The notes under the pieces: generated by a model
The model's input: the letters and a program-made list of their open reading frames with translations, nothing else
What the model was told of the DNA's origin: nothing
Database searches by the model: none
Program-made: the position numbers and the translations under genes
In this document: piece after piece, positions 55,435 through 64,000 of the stretch
Layout: each line of letters begins with the position of its first letter
Position numbering within the stretch: position 1 is the stretch's first letter
Assembly: GCF_030695065.1 (NCBI RefSeq)
Contig: NZ_JAUYTR010000011.1
Location: 62,001 to 126,000 of the forward strand
Source of the DNA: Sediminibacterium sp.
GTDB taxonomy: Bacteria; Bacteroidota; Bacteroidia; Chitinophagales; Chitinophagaceae
Reading direction: 5' to 3'
Length of the DNA stretch: 64,000 bases

Positions 55435-55478
55435 TAAGTTGAGTTCACGCTATTTTTTTGCCAAACTCAATTTATCCG

Positions 55479-55505
55479 ACTCCGATTTACCCATAAATAC
55501 GGAGT
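55479..55505 (+). other. bulged hairpin in the susC leader
   Basis: ACTCCGATTTA pairs with TAAATACGGAGT (one bulged A, 4-base loop CCCA), 11 base pairs in all. It ends at the base before a possible 33-codon gene. The region 55194-55668 has no other support for a gene; it contains the XRE promoter region, the nested repeat above, this hairpin and the small frame. Confidence 0.45.
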
Positions 55506-55607
55506 ATGAAAAAAGGATTTAACCAATGTACGAACTGTCTTTCCCCCAAGTGGGCATTGCATCTATTGCTTACGCAGTTCGCTAAAAAACCTAAGAATCC
55601 GATATAA
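55506..55607 (+). CDS. possible 33-residue peptide in the susC leader
   Basis: ATG at 55506 opens 33 codons to TAA at 55605-55607, 61 bases before the susC start. The product begins [16 protein letters not shown], with a CxxC pair, and ends basic (AKKPKNPI). It follows directly after a hairpin, an arrangement that could make it a leader peptide. It might equally be a chance frame; there is no ribosome-binding signal to help. Confidence 0.25.
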   Translation: MKKGFNQCTNCLSPKWALHLLLTQFAKKPKNPI

Positions 55608-55668
55608 CAGGAAGAATAAAACAAATGGTTCTTACCCCCATTATTTTTTTATTCTTAAACCCATTACT

Positions 55669-58600
55669 ATGCGTAATCTTATACGTGTTTTAACTATTTT
55701 CTGTTTATGCAAACCAGTAGAAAATATAAAAGCACAGAATCAATATTTCAATGGCCAAATAATTAATGCACAAACAAAAGCACCTATTGGCTTTGTTTCT
55801 ATTCAAATTAAATTGAGTAAAAATGGAACAACAAGCGACTCAACAGGAAGATTTAGCTTGAAGCAGATTAAAGCAACTGACACTTTATTATTTAGAGCAG
55901 AAGGATACCTTAATTTGTCTGTTCCGTATAATCCAAGAATTACTGTTTTTGAACTACTCCCAGCATACGGAGAATCGAATGTAACCGTTCAAACTGGCTT
56001 TCAATCTATTCCAAGAGAAAGAGCCACTGGTTCTTTTGCTGTACTAAATAATGAACTAATGAATAGAAGAGTATCTAGTAATATTCTAGACCGACTAGAA
56101 GGAGTAACGCCAGGTGTTCTCTTTGGTAAAAACTCCGGAGAAGATAAAATTAATATCCGAGGTAGAAGTACCCTTGAAGCATTGAACAACCAAGCTGCCC
56201 CACTAATTGTATTAGACAACTTTCCATATGAAGGAGATTTAAACAGCATTAATCCAAATGATGTAGAAACCATTACAGTTCTAAAAGACGCCGCAGCAGC
56301 TTCTATTTGGGGTTCTAGATCGGCAAACGGTGTAATAGTTATCACTACTAAAAAAGGAAAGTTTAATCAGCCGCTTCAAATAGAGTTCAATCAAAACTTT
56401 ACTATTACGGATGCCCCCAATTTAAAGTACTCTAGAAACTATGTTTCATCTAAGGATTACATTGAAACAGAACAGTTCTTATTTAATAAAGGATACTATA
56501 ATACCACTTTAAACAACAATACCACAAGAACAGCTGTAACTCCCGTAGTGGAACTGCTGAACCTACGTAGACTTAACCGTATCAACCAAGATGAATTAGA
56601 CCAACAATTAGCAACCCTTAGTAGAAACGACTTAAGAGACGAATTCAGTAAACATATTTATCGAAAAGAGCAAAGACAACAATATTCATTACAGTTGAGA
56701 GGCGGTTCCGAAAAACATAGTTATATTTTTTCATTAGGCTATGATAAGAATATTGAACGCTTAATTGCGAATCAAAACAACCGATTCACTTTACAAACCC
56801 AACAAGTAATAAAAATTGCCCCTAAACTAGAGTTGAACACTTCAATTTATTTCCTTAATTCAATTAATGAACAACCTAATACCAGCATCTATCGGTCAAC
56901 TACTTTAAACTACTTTGGATCGAACTTTCTTTACCCATATGCCAAATTAGCTGATGAATTTGGGAATCCATTGAATGTAGTGAAGGATTATAGGTCCTCC
57001 TACCTAGATAGTGTTGAAGCGATGGGATTTCAGCCCTGGAGATTTAATATTCTAAATGAAATAGCAAACACAGAACAAAAAACAGATATCAGAAACCTGA
57101 TAGCCAGAATTGGACTAAAGTATAAAATAAATAACCAATTTAATCTCGATCTACAATATCAACAGGAATACCAAACCACACAAACTAGGCTTTTAAGAAA
57201 TAGTCAAACCTATGCCGCAAGAAATTTAATCAATCGTTTTTCAGTTAGAAACAGCAACGGTTCATTTACTTATCCAGTCCCAATTGGCGGAATTCTTGAC
57301 CAATCTCAGACTACTATGAATAGTCAGAATTTACGTGGACAAATCAACTACCAAGAAACCATCAACACAGATCATTCAATTAATGCTATAGCAGGTTTTG
57401 AAATTAGACAGAGAAAAACCGATGGCTTTTCAAGAACAGTACTGGGATATGATGAACTCTATGGAATTGGCAGAAGCAACTTGAACTACCAGAATTCTTT
57501 ACCCATTCATCCTATTGGCAATTTTCTAATTCCTTCAAGCTCGAACTTAGAAACAGGACTGATCAATCGTTTTGTTTCATTTTATACCAATGCAGGTTAT
57601 CAATACAAGAAGAAATATACATTTACCATTAGCGCTCGTACAGATGGTGCCAATTTATTCGGAGTAAGAACCAATGAAAAAATTGTACCGCTTTGGTCAA
57701 CGGGTATTGGCTGGGATATTAGTAAAGAATCTTTCTATGAGGTTAACTGGATGCCATTTTTGAAACTAAGAGCAACTTATGGTTTTAATGGCAATGCAGT
57801 AAATGCAAATTCATTATTAACAGCAACCTATTTTACAAGCGGAACAACTGGACTTCCAACCGCCATTATATCTTCTCCCCCCAATCCATTTCTAAGATGG
57901 GAAAAAGTAAAAACCATCAATTTAGCCATTGACTTTTCAACTCATAACAATAGAATCAGCGGAACCATTGAATGGTATAATAAGCAAGGTCAAGATTTAC
58001 TTCAAAACCAAGAATTGGCAACTTATACTGGATTTAGAACGCTACGTGCAAACGGTGCTGAAACAATTACCAAAGGAATTGAAGCACAAATAAATCTGAA
58101 AGTATTAACAAGAAAACTAAAGTGGAATATCAACTTTCTTGTAAATACCCTTCATGACAGAGTTGTAAAATTTGACAATAAGTTTTTACCAACACAATTG
58201 GTTATGGCAGGTGGTGGCAACTTAGTTGCACAACTTGGAAAGCCGTTATTTAGTGTTTGGAGCTATCGATTTGCAGGCATTGATCCATCTAATGGTGACC
58301 CAATGGGGATACTCAATGGCGAACCAAGTAAAAACTATACAGCTATCCTAGCAAATACCAATCCTGACAGCCTTCATTTTCATGGATCTGGCAGACCCAC
58401 ATTCTACGGAGCAATTCGGCAAGACTTTTCTTATAAAAACTTCAGCCTTTCTCTTAATATGACCTATAAAACGGGATACTTCTTCAGAACCAATTCCATC
58501 GGCCTCAATTACACGGATTTAATTACTAATAGACATCATGTTGATTTTCCCAATAGATGGCAGAAACCAGGTGATGAGAAAATATCCAACATACCTTCTG

Positions 58601-58890
58601 TAGTTTATCCTGTAAATGTACCAAGAGCAAACTTCTACAATGCCTCTTCGGAACTGGTAGAAAGAGGCGACCATATAAGATTACAAGATATTAGGGTTGC
58701 TTATAGACTTGATACCAGAAACAATAGAATAGCTCAACTTGAATTCTATGGATATATCAATAATGTTGGAATTCTATGGAAAGCCAATAAAAAAGGATTA
58801 GATCCAGATGCCAATGACAATTCTTTTGGATCCGACAATATACCACCTATGCGCTCCTATACAATTGGATTAAAACTTCATTTAAAATAA
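55669..58890 (+). CDS. SusC/RagA-family TonB-linked outer membrane protein
   Basis: A 1073-residue outer membrane transporter. The signal peptide (about 1-23) is followed by a carboxypeptidase-regulatory-like beta-sandwich (about 27-95, [20 protein letters not shown]), the plug (about 110-225) with the family signature [19 protein letters not shown], and a long barrel. It precedes a SusD gene by five bases, the usual pair. No glycoside hydrolase, sulfatase or extracytoplasmic sigma factor lies beside it, so it is more like RagA-type peptide uptake than a polysaccharide locus. The substrate is unknown. Confidence 0.95.
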   Translation: MRNLIRVLTIFCLCKPVENIKAQNQYFNGQIINAQTKAPIGFVSIQIKLSKNGTTSDSTGRFSLKQIKATDTLLFRAEGYLNLSVPYNPRITVFELLPAYGESNVTVQTGFQSIPRERATGSFAVLNNELMNRRVSSNILDRLEGVTPGVLFGKNSGEDKINIRGRSTLEALNNQAAPLIVLDNFPYEGDLNSINPNDVETITVLKDAAAASIWGSRSANGVIVITTKKGKFNQPLQIEFNQNFTITDAPNLKYSRNYVSSKDYIETEQFLFNKGYYNTTLNNNTTRTAVTPVVELLNLRRLNRINQDELDQQLATLSRNDLRDEFSKHIYRKEQRQQYSLQLRGGSEKHSYIFSLGYDKNIERLIANQNNRFTLQTQQVIKIAPKLELNTSIYFLNSINEQPNTSIYRSTTLNYFGSNFLYPYAKLADEFGNPLNVVKDYRSSYLDSVEAMGFQPWRFNILNEIANTEQKTDIRNLIARIGLKYKINNQFNLDLQYQQEYQTTQTRLLRNSQTYAARNLINRFSVRNSNGSFTYPVPIGGILDQSQTTMNSQNLRGQINYQETINTDHSINAIAGFEIRQRKTDGFSRTVLGYDELYGIGRSNLNYQNSLPIHPIGNFLIPSSSNLETGLINRFVSFYTNAGYQYKKKYTFTISARTDGANLFGVRTNEKIVPLWSTGIGWDISKESFYEVNWMPFLKLRATYGFNGNAVNANSLLTATYFTSGTTGLPTAIISSPPNPFLRWEKVKTINLAIDFSTHNNRISGTIEWYNKQGQDLLQNQELATYTGFRTLRANGAETITKGIEAQINLKVLTRKLKWNINFLVNTLHDRVVKFDNKFLPTQLVMAGGGNLVAQLGKPLFSVWSYRFAGIDPSNGDPMGILNGEPSKNYTAILANTNPDSLHFHGSGRPTFYGAIRQDFSYKNFSLSLNMTYKTGYFFRTNSIGLNYTDLITNRHHVDFPNRWQKPGDEKISNIPSVVYPVNVPRANFYNASSELVERGDHIRLQDIRVAYRLDTRNNRIAQLEFYGYINNVGILWKANKKGLDPDANDNSFGSDNIPPMRSYTIGLKLHLK

Positions 58891-58895
58891 ACTAT

Positions 58896-60293
58896 ATGAA
58901 ACGAGCATATAAAAAAATATCAATTATAATTACCCAAACGATACTGGTTTGCACATTATTTATCAGTTGCAAAAAACAACAAGAATGGTTGGAAATTAAA
59001 GCCAACTTAAACAGTGTAACTCCAGAAAGGATTAATGAGTTCCAAGCCTTATTAGACTATGATGTAAACTTTATGGGAAAAGGCTTACTAACTGTTATAA
59101 GTGCCGCCCCCTACTATCTTACCAATGATCAATTCAATGCAATAACTGTGGGTATAGAAAGAAATACTTACACCTGGAACAAACAAATTTATGAAGGAAG
59201 ATTTGCATCAGATTGGGAAGTTAATTACAAAACAATAGCAATAGCAAATATAACTTTAGAAGGAATATTGAAAACTGCGATTACACCATCCAATAAAAGT
59301 GCATACAACCAAGTTAAAGGCACTTCACATTATTTTAGGGCTGCTGGCTATTTGAATCTCATTCAAGCCTTTTCCAAACATTATGATGCCAATACCTATA
59401 ATACAGATCTTGGTGTCATCTTACAACTAACCCCTGAATTTAACAAGCAGCCGAAAAGAGCAACAGTTAAACAATGCTATGACCAAATCATTGAGGACTT
59501 AACCATTGCAGCAACAATCCTACCAAATACAACGGATAACCAAATAAGACCATCGAGTACTGCCGCAAAAGCGCTTTTGGCAAACGTTTACTTACTAATG
59601 GAACGTTGGGACTTGGCAGAAAAATTTGCTTCTGAAGCCTTGAACAACTATGCTGTATTAATGGATTTTAATATTATACCCATAACTGCCAATATACCAT
59701 TTGCTACTTTACAAAATAAGAATCCAGAAGTTATCTATTATGCAGAAATGAGTGGCAGTTCAAATTTTGTATCAAACGGCTCATTTATCGATTCTACCTT
59801 ATATCAATCTTATCACAATAATGATCTTAGAAAATCGGCTTTATTCAGACTTTTTAATAACCGTCCAATTTTTAAAGGCTTTTATACCGGAAAGACAGCC
59901 ACTCCATTTGGAGGCATTGCAACTAACGAAATTTACTTAATAAAAGCAGAATCACTAGCCAGATTAGGCGACCACTCAAGTGCAATGAATGTATTGAATA
60001 GCCTGCTGCAAAAAAGATGGAGAAATGGAACTTTTACACCTCTAACAGCAAGTAATGCAAACGAAGCTTTATCAAAAATCATAGAAGAACGGAGAAAAGA
60101 ACTTCCTTTCACAGGCAACATTGCTTGGTGTGATTTAAGAAGACTAAACAAAGATGTTCGTTTTGCTAGGACACTCAAACGAGTCGTTCTGAATACTGTC
60201 TATGAATTGGCACCTAACAGCTCTAAATATATCTTACCCATCCCCGATGAAGAAATTAGATTAACAGGAATCCCTCAAAATATAAGAGAATGA
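58896..60293 (+). CDS. SusD/RagB-family surface lipoprotein
   Basis: A 465-residue lipoprotein; the signal ends in FISC (Cys25), placing it on the cell surface as the lid of the SusC channel. The tetratricopeptide-like helices include GTSHYFRAAGYLNLIQAFSK and STAAKALLANVYLLMERWDL. The C-terminal block EERRKELPFTGNIAWCDLRR is the family signature. Its stop overlaps the start of the TlpA gene by four bases (ATGA), so the three genes are translationally linked. Confidence 0.93.
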   Translation: MKRAYKKISIIITQTILVCTLFISCKKQQEWLEIKANLNSVTPERINEFQALLDYDVNFMGKGLLTVISAAPYYLTNDQFNAITVGIERNTYTWNKQIYEGRFASDWEVNYKTIAIANITLEGILKTAITPSNKSAYNQVKGTSHYFRAAGYLNLIQAFSKHYDANTYNTDLGVILQLTPEFNKQPKRATVKQCYDQIIEDLTIAATILPNTTDNQIRPSSTAAKALLANVYLLMERWDLAEKFASEALNNYAVLMDFNIIPITANIPFATLQNKNPEVIYYAEMSGSSNFVSNGSFIDSTLYQSYHNNDLRKSALFRLFNNRPIFKGFYTGKTATPFGGIATNEIYLIKAESLARLGDHSSAMNVLNSLLQKRWRNGTFTPLTASNANEALSKIIEERRKELPFTGNIAWCDLRRLNKDVRFARTLKRVVLNTVYELAPNSSKYILPIPDEEIRLTGIPQNIRE

Positions 60294-61345
60294 AACTAAT
60301 AACAATATTACTATTTAGTGCAGTTTGCTTAAATAATGTAGATGCACAAGAAAAGAAATTCAATATAACTGGCCAAGTAACTGATACAACATACTGGAAT
60401 GGAAAAATCATTTTACAATACAAAGATCAAACTCAAAAGAATAGAAGAGATACCTCTGTTATGCAAAAAGGAAATTTTCAATTTGTAGGAACTGTACCCA
60501 TTGTATCGAGAGCTATTCTTTACATCCAAACCAATACAGAAAAAGAATCAAGTATTTCTAATAGAGCATTTAGCTGTTATTTTATATTAGAGAATGAAAA
60601 TATATCTCTAAAAATTAATGCTTCTAGAAAATTGATTGTTAGTGATTCAAAAATAAACGATGTGCATTTAGAATTTTTAACTGGTAATCGTGCAAAGGTT
60701 AAAGAATATAATGGCTTAGAACTCACACAACAGCTGAAAGCATTTACAGACTCTTTCATTCGGATAAACCCTCAATCAGCATATAGTCTTCTTTTATTTG
60801 GCGAAAAAGTAGGACAAGCCAAACAAGTAGAAAGTCTAAGAGAAGAATTTGATGTATTCTCAGCTGAATTCAAAAACAGCCCAATTGGCATTGAAATACA
60901 AAATAAATTAGAAAAAATAAGCAATGTTACTATAGGAAAACAAGCACCCCAATTTTCCTTACCCAACCTTACTGGCAAAACTATTCAACTATCCGATTAC
61001 AAAGGGAAATACTTATTTCTTCACTTCTGGGCTAGTTGGTGTAGTCCGTGCAGAGAAGAGAATAGCTATTTGGTAAATGCTTATCAAAGTAAAAACAATG
61101 AAAATCTAATCTTTCTGGGTATCTCAGTAGACAATGTTAAAAAAGATTTAGAAAACGCAATACTAAAAGATAAAATCACTTGGCAGCAATTAGCTACTTT
61201 TATAGGATTTGATCAACCGATTATGCATGATTTTGGAATAAGGGGTGTTCCCAGAAACTTCTTATTGGATCCAGATGGAAAAATCATTGCAATGGATCTT
61301 AGAGGGCCAAATCTTTTAGAAAAACTAAAAGGGTTAGTACAATAA
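60290..61345 (+). CDS. TlpA-like thiol-disulfide protein with N-terminal DUF4369
   Basis: A 351-residue exported protein. The signal peptide (to about residue 19, NVDA) is followed by a DUF4369 beta domain (about 22-115), a helical linker and a thioredoxin-fold domain (about 215-350) with the redox motif WASWCSPC (Cys251, Cys254). DUF4369-TlpA proteins are common beside SusCD genes and act in the periplasm as reductants or disulfide carriers. It is the third gene of the operon and faces the DUF6520-like gene across a symmetric terminator. Confidence 0.92.
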   Translation: MKLITILLFSAVCLNNVDAQEKKFNITGQVTDTTYWNGKIILQYKDQTQKNRRDTSVMQKGNFQFVGTVPIVSRAILYIQTNTEKESSISNRAFSCYFILENENISLKINASRKLIVSDSKINDVHLEFLTGNRAKVKEYNGLELTQQLKAFTDSFIRINPQSAYSLLLFGEKVGQAKQVESLREEFDVFSAEFKNSPIGIEIQNKLEKISNVTIGKQAPQFSLPNLTGKTIQLSDYKGKYLFLHFWASWCSPCREENSYLVNAYQSKNNENLIFLGISVDNVKKDLENAILKDKITWQQLATFIGFDQPIMHDFGIRGVPRNFLLDPDGKIIAMDLRGPNLLEKLKGLVQ

Positions 61346-61347
61346 GT

Positions 61348-61374
61348 AAAGTGCCGGTAAAACCGGCACTTTTT
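61348..61374 (+). terminator. terminator between TlpA and the DUF6520-like gene
   Basis: AAAGTGCCGGT (61348-61358) pairs perfectly with ACCGGCACTTT (61362-61372) around a 3-base loop and is followed by further T residues. It begins three bases after the TlpA stop. The symmetric stem lies between convergent genes and may serve both. Confidence 0.85.
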
Positions 61375-61379
61375 AATTA

Positions 61380-61643
61380 CTACTGGGCTGATGGAACAAA
61401 AACACTTTCAGATAGTCCCGTAGCTTGATAATTGCCTTCTTCTTGTGGGTCATTTGGATCTACTGCACCTGTCCATATATACTCACAATTATATTGGTTT
61501 GGATCGCAATTACCTGGCGTTGTTTTTTCTATAAACACACCAGAGGCGTTTCTATAATACACAGTAGTTGGCTGCTTTGTAGTAAAAGCACTGAATACTG
61601 CAGTCATAATAACTGCAGCAAATAAAAATTGAATCTTTTTCAT
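61380..61643 (-). CDS. small exported DUF6520-like peptide
   Basis: An 87-residue exported peptide with signal sequence (MKKIQFLFAAVIMTAVFSAF, first 20 residues). The mature part has a CX6C pair (Cys46, Cys53 in GNCDPNQYNC) and is acidic afterwards. It resembles the small DUF6520-type proteins common in Bacteroidota, whose role is unknown. The frame is open to 61730, but the extra 29 residues lie in the space between this gene and the MauE gene and do not form a signal; the ATG at 61641-61643 is chosen. It follows the MauE-like gene by 80 bases. Confidence 0.75.
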   Translation of the reverse strand: MKKIQFLFAAVIMTAVFSAFTTKQPTTVYYRNASGVFIEKTTPGNCDPNQYNCEYIWTGAVDPNDPQEEGNYQATGLSESVFVPSAQ

Positions 61644-61723
61644 TTTTGTAAAATTTAAGTTTTTGCTTACTTGTATTATGGAGGCATCAGCATTCCCCCA
61701 GCTTCCGTGGCCAGGAAATATTG

Positions 61724-62134
61724 TTACCATTTTTTATAATAGAAGTAAGTGAAAAAAGAAAGTACAGTTAATGCACTGTTTACATATAAATGTTGAATCC
61801 AATTTAAATTAGAAAATAGCCCACCACAAGGACAAGTTGTGGAATATAATCCACTTATATTAATATAAGCTACATAACCAGTAAAGGCAAACAACAGAAA
61901 GGTGGTTCCTAATAAACCAATGCTTCTTAAATCTTTATTATAAATACAGTATGCTAAAACTACTTCAGCAACTGGAATCAAATATGTTAAGGTAGTACTA
62001 ACCCATTTTGAAATAGGTTGTGACTGCATCGAATTTACATAATGAGAAAAATTAAACAGCTTTGAAGAGGCGGTATAAATTAAAACAAAAATGAAAAGAC
62101 TGCACAGAAAGAATAAAACCCACTGATTTTTCAT
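61724..62134 (-). CDS. MauE/DoxX-like membrane protein
   Basis: A 136-residue membrane protein with four helices (about 5-25, 45-65, 70-95, 115-132), the layout of MauE-domain and DoxX relatives. A conserved loop before the last helix reads STTCPCGGLF (Cys101, Cys103), the position of the redox pair expected in MauE-type proteins. MauE is needed for methylamine dehydrogenase maturation (disulfide formation) elsewhere; here there is no such dehydrogenase. The neighbouring small CX6C peptide and TlpA suggest a thiol role in this cluster. Confidence 0.8.
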   Translation of the reverse strand: MKNQWVLFFLCSLFIFVLIYTASSKLFNFSHYVNSMQSQPISKWVSTTLTYLIPVAEVVLAYCIYNKDLRSIGLLGTTFLLFAFTGYVAYINISGLYSTTCPCGGLFSNLNWIQHLYVNSALTVLSFFTYFYYKKW

Positions 62135-62496
62135 TGATATAATTTTGAACTGTTAAGTTCTACATCAATATTTCAAAAAACAATAGGATTAATAACCAAA
62201 AAGGAAATAACGATAACCAAAAGAGAAATACCAGGGCTACTCTATCACAATTAAAAGAGAATCAATCTTAAGCTTTAAGGACAGAGATTTAGAGAAATCG
62301 CTTATTAATTATAAAACCATAAAAGCAATGCCACCTGACTCCCATGCATAGGTTTATAGGGTCAGTAATAAATTACAAACGAAACAATTGGGAAGGAATA
62401 AATTGGGGTAACTAAATTTATGAATAAAGTTTAATATAGAAAAAATATTCTTTTAATAACTATTGAAACCTTTTTGACAACATGGCGAACTTTTTT
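62135..62496. other. 362-base gap without a supported gene
   Basis: Upstream region of the MauE-like gene and downstream region of the next membrane-protein gene. The longest frames found are under 15 codons. An imperfect CTGAC/GTCAG stem (about 62336-62367) is present but lacks a T run. I see no promoter box that matches the consensus well and no repeat. Confidence 0.6.
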
Positions 62497-63171
62497 TCAC
62501 CTCTGTTTTAGTAATCGCCTAATTGTAGCCAAGTGTGAAAGTAGAACCAAGGGAACTAAACAAGATGGCAACCAGTTAAAAGGAAAATATAATACTGCAA
62601 TATTAGGTTGGTCAAAAGCAAACTGTTGAAATGGAATTGGGGCAGAAAGCATAGCATTAACAACAATGTTAAATAGTAGAATTAAACAAATAAAATTCCA
62701 GATTAAGATATATTTTCTGCTCATTTTTTTCTTTATATAGCCAAAGTAATATATAATTGGCGCTGTTAAGCCAGACAGGATATCATAGTTCCGACCTTCA
62801 AAAGTCATGAGTTCTGGAACAGACTTATTAACGAACAACCAATAAAGCGTTATTTCAACTGAAATTCTGACTGTATGCAAAATAGTCAAGTATTTTGCAT
62901 CTAAACTGTCGAGGTATTGTCTACCTTTTGTAGTAATAAACAGTCCTGTTATGAAAATAAAGGGAGGTAAAATTAAAAGTAAGAATCTTGGCGGAATCGT
63001 GTCTGTTACGGTATAAAAGCCAGAAACCCCAATGATGGCTTGTACTGCTAGCCATGTTAATAAAATCAATATTGTTGTTTTGGAATAATTAGCGGATCTG
63101 TAGAATAGTCCAACCGCTAAAAATGTTGTTAGACCGAAAATTATGCTAATCTGTGCTGGTAAATTTTCCAT
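62497..63171 (-). CDS. multi-pass membrane protein of unknown function
   Basis: A 224-residue protein with about six or seven hydrophobic helices (for example ISIIFGLTTFLAVGLF, FLLLILPPFIFITGLFI, IVLYW-type segments further on). The frame is open six codons further to 63189, but the ATG at 63169-63171 (MENLPAQ) is a more natural start. I do not recognise a named family. It is downstream of a Crp/Fnr gene on the same strand at 73 bases and may be regulated by it, which is only a guess from position. Confidence 0.68.
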   Translation of the reverse strand: MENLPAQISIIFGLTTFLAVGLFYRSANYSKTTILILLTWLAVQAIIGVSGFYTVTDTIPPRFLLLILPPFIFITGLFITTKGRQYLDSLDAKYLTILHTVRISVEITLYWLFVNKSVPELMTFEGRNYDILSGLTAPIIYYFGYIKKKMSRKYILIWNFICLILLFNIVVNAMLSAPIPFQQFAFDQPNIAVLYFPFNWLPSCLVPLVLLSHLATIRRLLKQR

Positions 63172-63244
63172 AATTGTATTTATATGCAAAGATGGAAAAC
63201 TAATAATTTAGTACACTTGACAAAAGGCAAGAAATTAACTTCAA

Positions 63245-63853
63245 CTATAATTTGGCTCTAATACGACTTAAGGTACTATCTGTAATGCCTAAATAGGAAG
63301 CAATATGTTTTAAAGGCGCATATTTTAAAATTAGTGGTTTATTAACAAGTAAATTTTCATATCGCTCTTCTGCAGTTTGATTTATCATTGAATAGTTTCT
63401 TTTTTTTGTAGCAATAAATTCCCGCACTAGTATAGATCTTCCAAATTCACGAAAAGAAGGCTTATTATGAAACAACTGATTAAGTTGAGTGAAGTTTATT
63501 TTATAACCCATACAATCTGTTACTGCAAGCATAGTTGTTTCAGAAGGGTTACGATTAAAAAAAGAAGTTATTTCAAATGCAACATTGTTTTCAATAAAGA
63601 AATCGGTAGTAACTTCATTGCCTTCCAAATCATTCAGGTAAGAGCGTATCAACCCTTTCTCTAAAAAAAGGTAATCATCGCTTACTTTTCCTTTTTTTAG
63701 AATAATATCCCCTTTCTTAAATTCAAAATGTTGAAAATGGGTTGAAATAAATTCAGCATCTTCAAGTGGAATCTGAATGATGCTTAAAATGAAATTTATA
63801 AGTGTACGATTCTTCATTTGAAAGTTATTTGAGTCAGTTATAATCACAGCCAT
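63245..63853 (-). CDS. Crp/Fnr-family transcriptional regulator
   Basis: A 202-residue regulator. The cyclic-nucleotide-binding-type beta-barrel covers about 25-130 (FEFKKGDIILKKGKVSDDYL, LEKGLIRSYL), and the C-terminal helix-turn-helix includes YAPLKHIASYLGITDSTLSR. No Cys pattern for an iron-sulfur cluster is present. The ATG at 63851-63853 is preceded by AAAGAG at a suitable distance and lies three bases after the stop of the upstream gene, so translational linkage is likely; a second in-frame ATG at 63817 is possible. Confidence 0.88.
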   Translation of the reverse strand: MAVIITDSNNFQMKNRTLINFILSIIQIPLEDAEFISTHFQHFEFKKGDIILKKGKVSDDYLFLEKGLIRSYLNDLEGNEVTTDFFIENNVAFEITSFFNRNPSETTMLAVTDCMGYKINFTQLNQLFHNKPSFREFGRSILVREFIATKKRNYSMINQTAEERYENLLVNKPLILKYAPLKHIASYLGITDSTLSRIRAKL

Positions 63854-63856
63854 GTC

Positions 63857-64000
63857 TTACTCTTTCATTAAGAATTTGTTACTCTTTAACGTTTTCTCTT
63901 TTATCCATCGAATAGAAATGTCAAAAGGAGCTGTATCACTATCATCAGATGCAGTATTGTGACCTAGTGTTCGAAACAGCCTGTACTCGTAAGGCTTACC
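63857..64000 (-). CDS. C-terminal end of an alpha/beta hydrolase (5' end outside window)
   Basis: A frame open from the right edge ends in TAA at 63857-63859, giving 47 residues. The segment FRTLGHNTASDDS could hold the catalytic histidine of an alpha/beta hydrolase, and the tail FDISIRWIKEKTL is the usual final helix. It lies three bases upstream of the Crp/Fnr start on the same strand, consistent with an operon. The assignment is weak because only the end is visible. Confidence 0.5.
   Translation of the reverse strand, partial: GKPYEYRLFRTLGHNTASDDSDTAPFDISIRWIKEKTLKSNKFLMKE

Noticed and set aside
1..64000. tRNA, rRNA, CRISPR arrays, prophage and defence systems
   Set aside because: No cloverleaf, rRNA stretch, regular repeat-spacer pattern, phage structural gene or recognised defence gene was seen by eye; a dedicated scan could still find a divergent example.

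Overview
The window comes from a low-GC member of the Bacteroidota, most likely the Chitinophagaceae (Sediminibacterium-like; the genus is a guess). The evidence is a SusC/RagA-SusD/RagB pair, a secreted protease with a type IX-type C-terminal sorting domain, many 'MK...AQ' signal peptides, weak Shine-Dalgarno sequences, and promoter-like TAnnTTTG boxes instead of sigma70 -10 boxes. No tRNA, rRNA, CRISPR array, prophage or intact transposase was seen.

Layout. 1-3527 (-): the N-terminal 1175 residues of a giant secreted multidomain protein that runs off the left edge. 3638-12964: an almost complete haem pathway. hemH-hemJ lie on the minus strand and hemACDEBLN on the plus strand, with five of the plus-strand genes joined by 1-4 base stop/start overlaps. 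A convergent FecA-like TonB receptor (12961-15189) follows. 15297-16618: a beta-lactamase-fold lipoprotein and a possible 33-residue peptide gene. 16622-20292: coenzyme A precursor genes (coaBC with an SDR, divergent from panC-panB). 20322-27011: a six-gene YbhFSR/YbhG-type ABC export operon with its own TolC-like protein and TetR regulator, headed by a perfect palindrome. 27098-40743: mainly secreted hydrolases (M1, an alpha/beta esterase, S8 with sorting domain, HEIGH metallopeptidase, two transglutaminase-like proteins, DPP-IV-like S9, and a B1 metallo-beta-lactamase fused to a Dabb domain). 40761-42987: a Pmp3/YqaE protein and a type I pullulanase. 43200-46740: a PAS histidine kinase, a GAF protein with an orphan phospho-acceptor helix, and a bacterial eRF1-like (Balon/baeRF-type) protein. 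46881-54927: a second beta-lactamase-fold hydrolase, an XRE-DUF4870 regulator, a MORN/zinc-finger protein, a LytTR response regulator convergent with its likely LytS-type kinase, and a Cys-rich lipoprotein coupled to an AraC regulator. 54951-62134: an XRE regulator, a 112-base nested inverted repeat that may be a structured RNA, then a SusC-SusD-TlpA operon facing a small DUF6520-like secreted peptide and a MauE-like membrane protein. 62497-64000: a membrane protein, a Crp/Fnr regulator and the tail of an alpha/beta hydrolase.

How the parts work together. The haem genes run from glutamyl-tRNA to protohaem using oxygen-independent HemN and membrane HemJ; the TonB receptor could supply the iron. 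The export operon looks self-contained and drug- or toxicant-responsive. The candidate for a little-described system is 54951-62134. There the SusCD pair has no polysaccharide enzymes beside it, and three thiol proteins (TlpA CSPC, MauE CPC, and a small exported peptide with CX6C) cluster together, preceded by a possible regulatory RNA and an XRE repressor. A function for this cluster is inference only.
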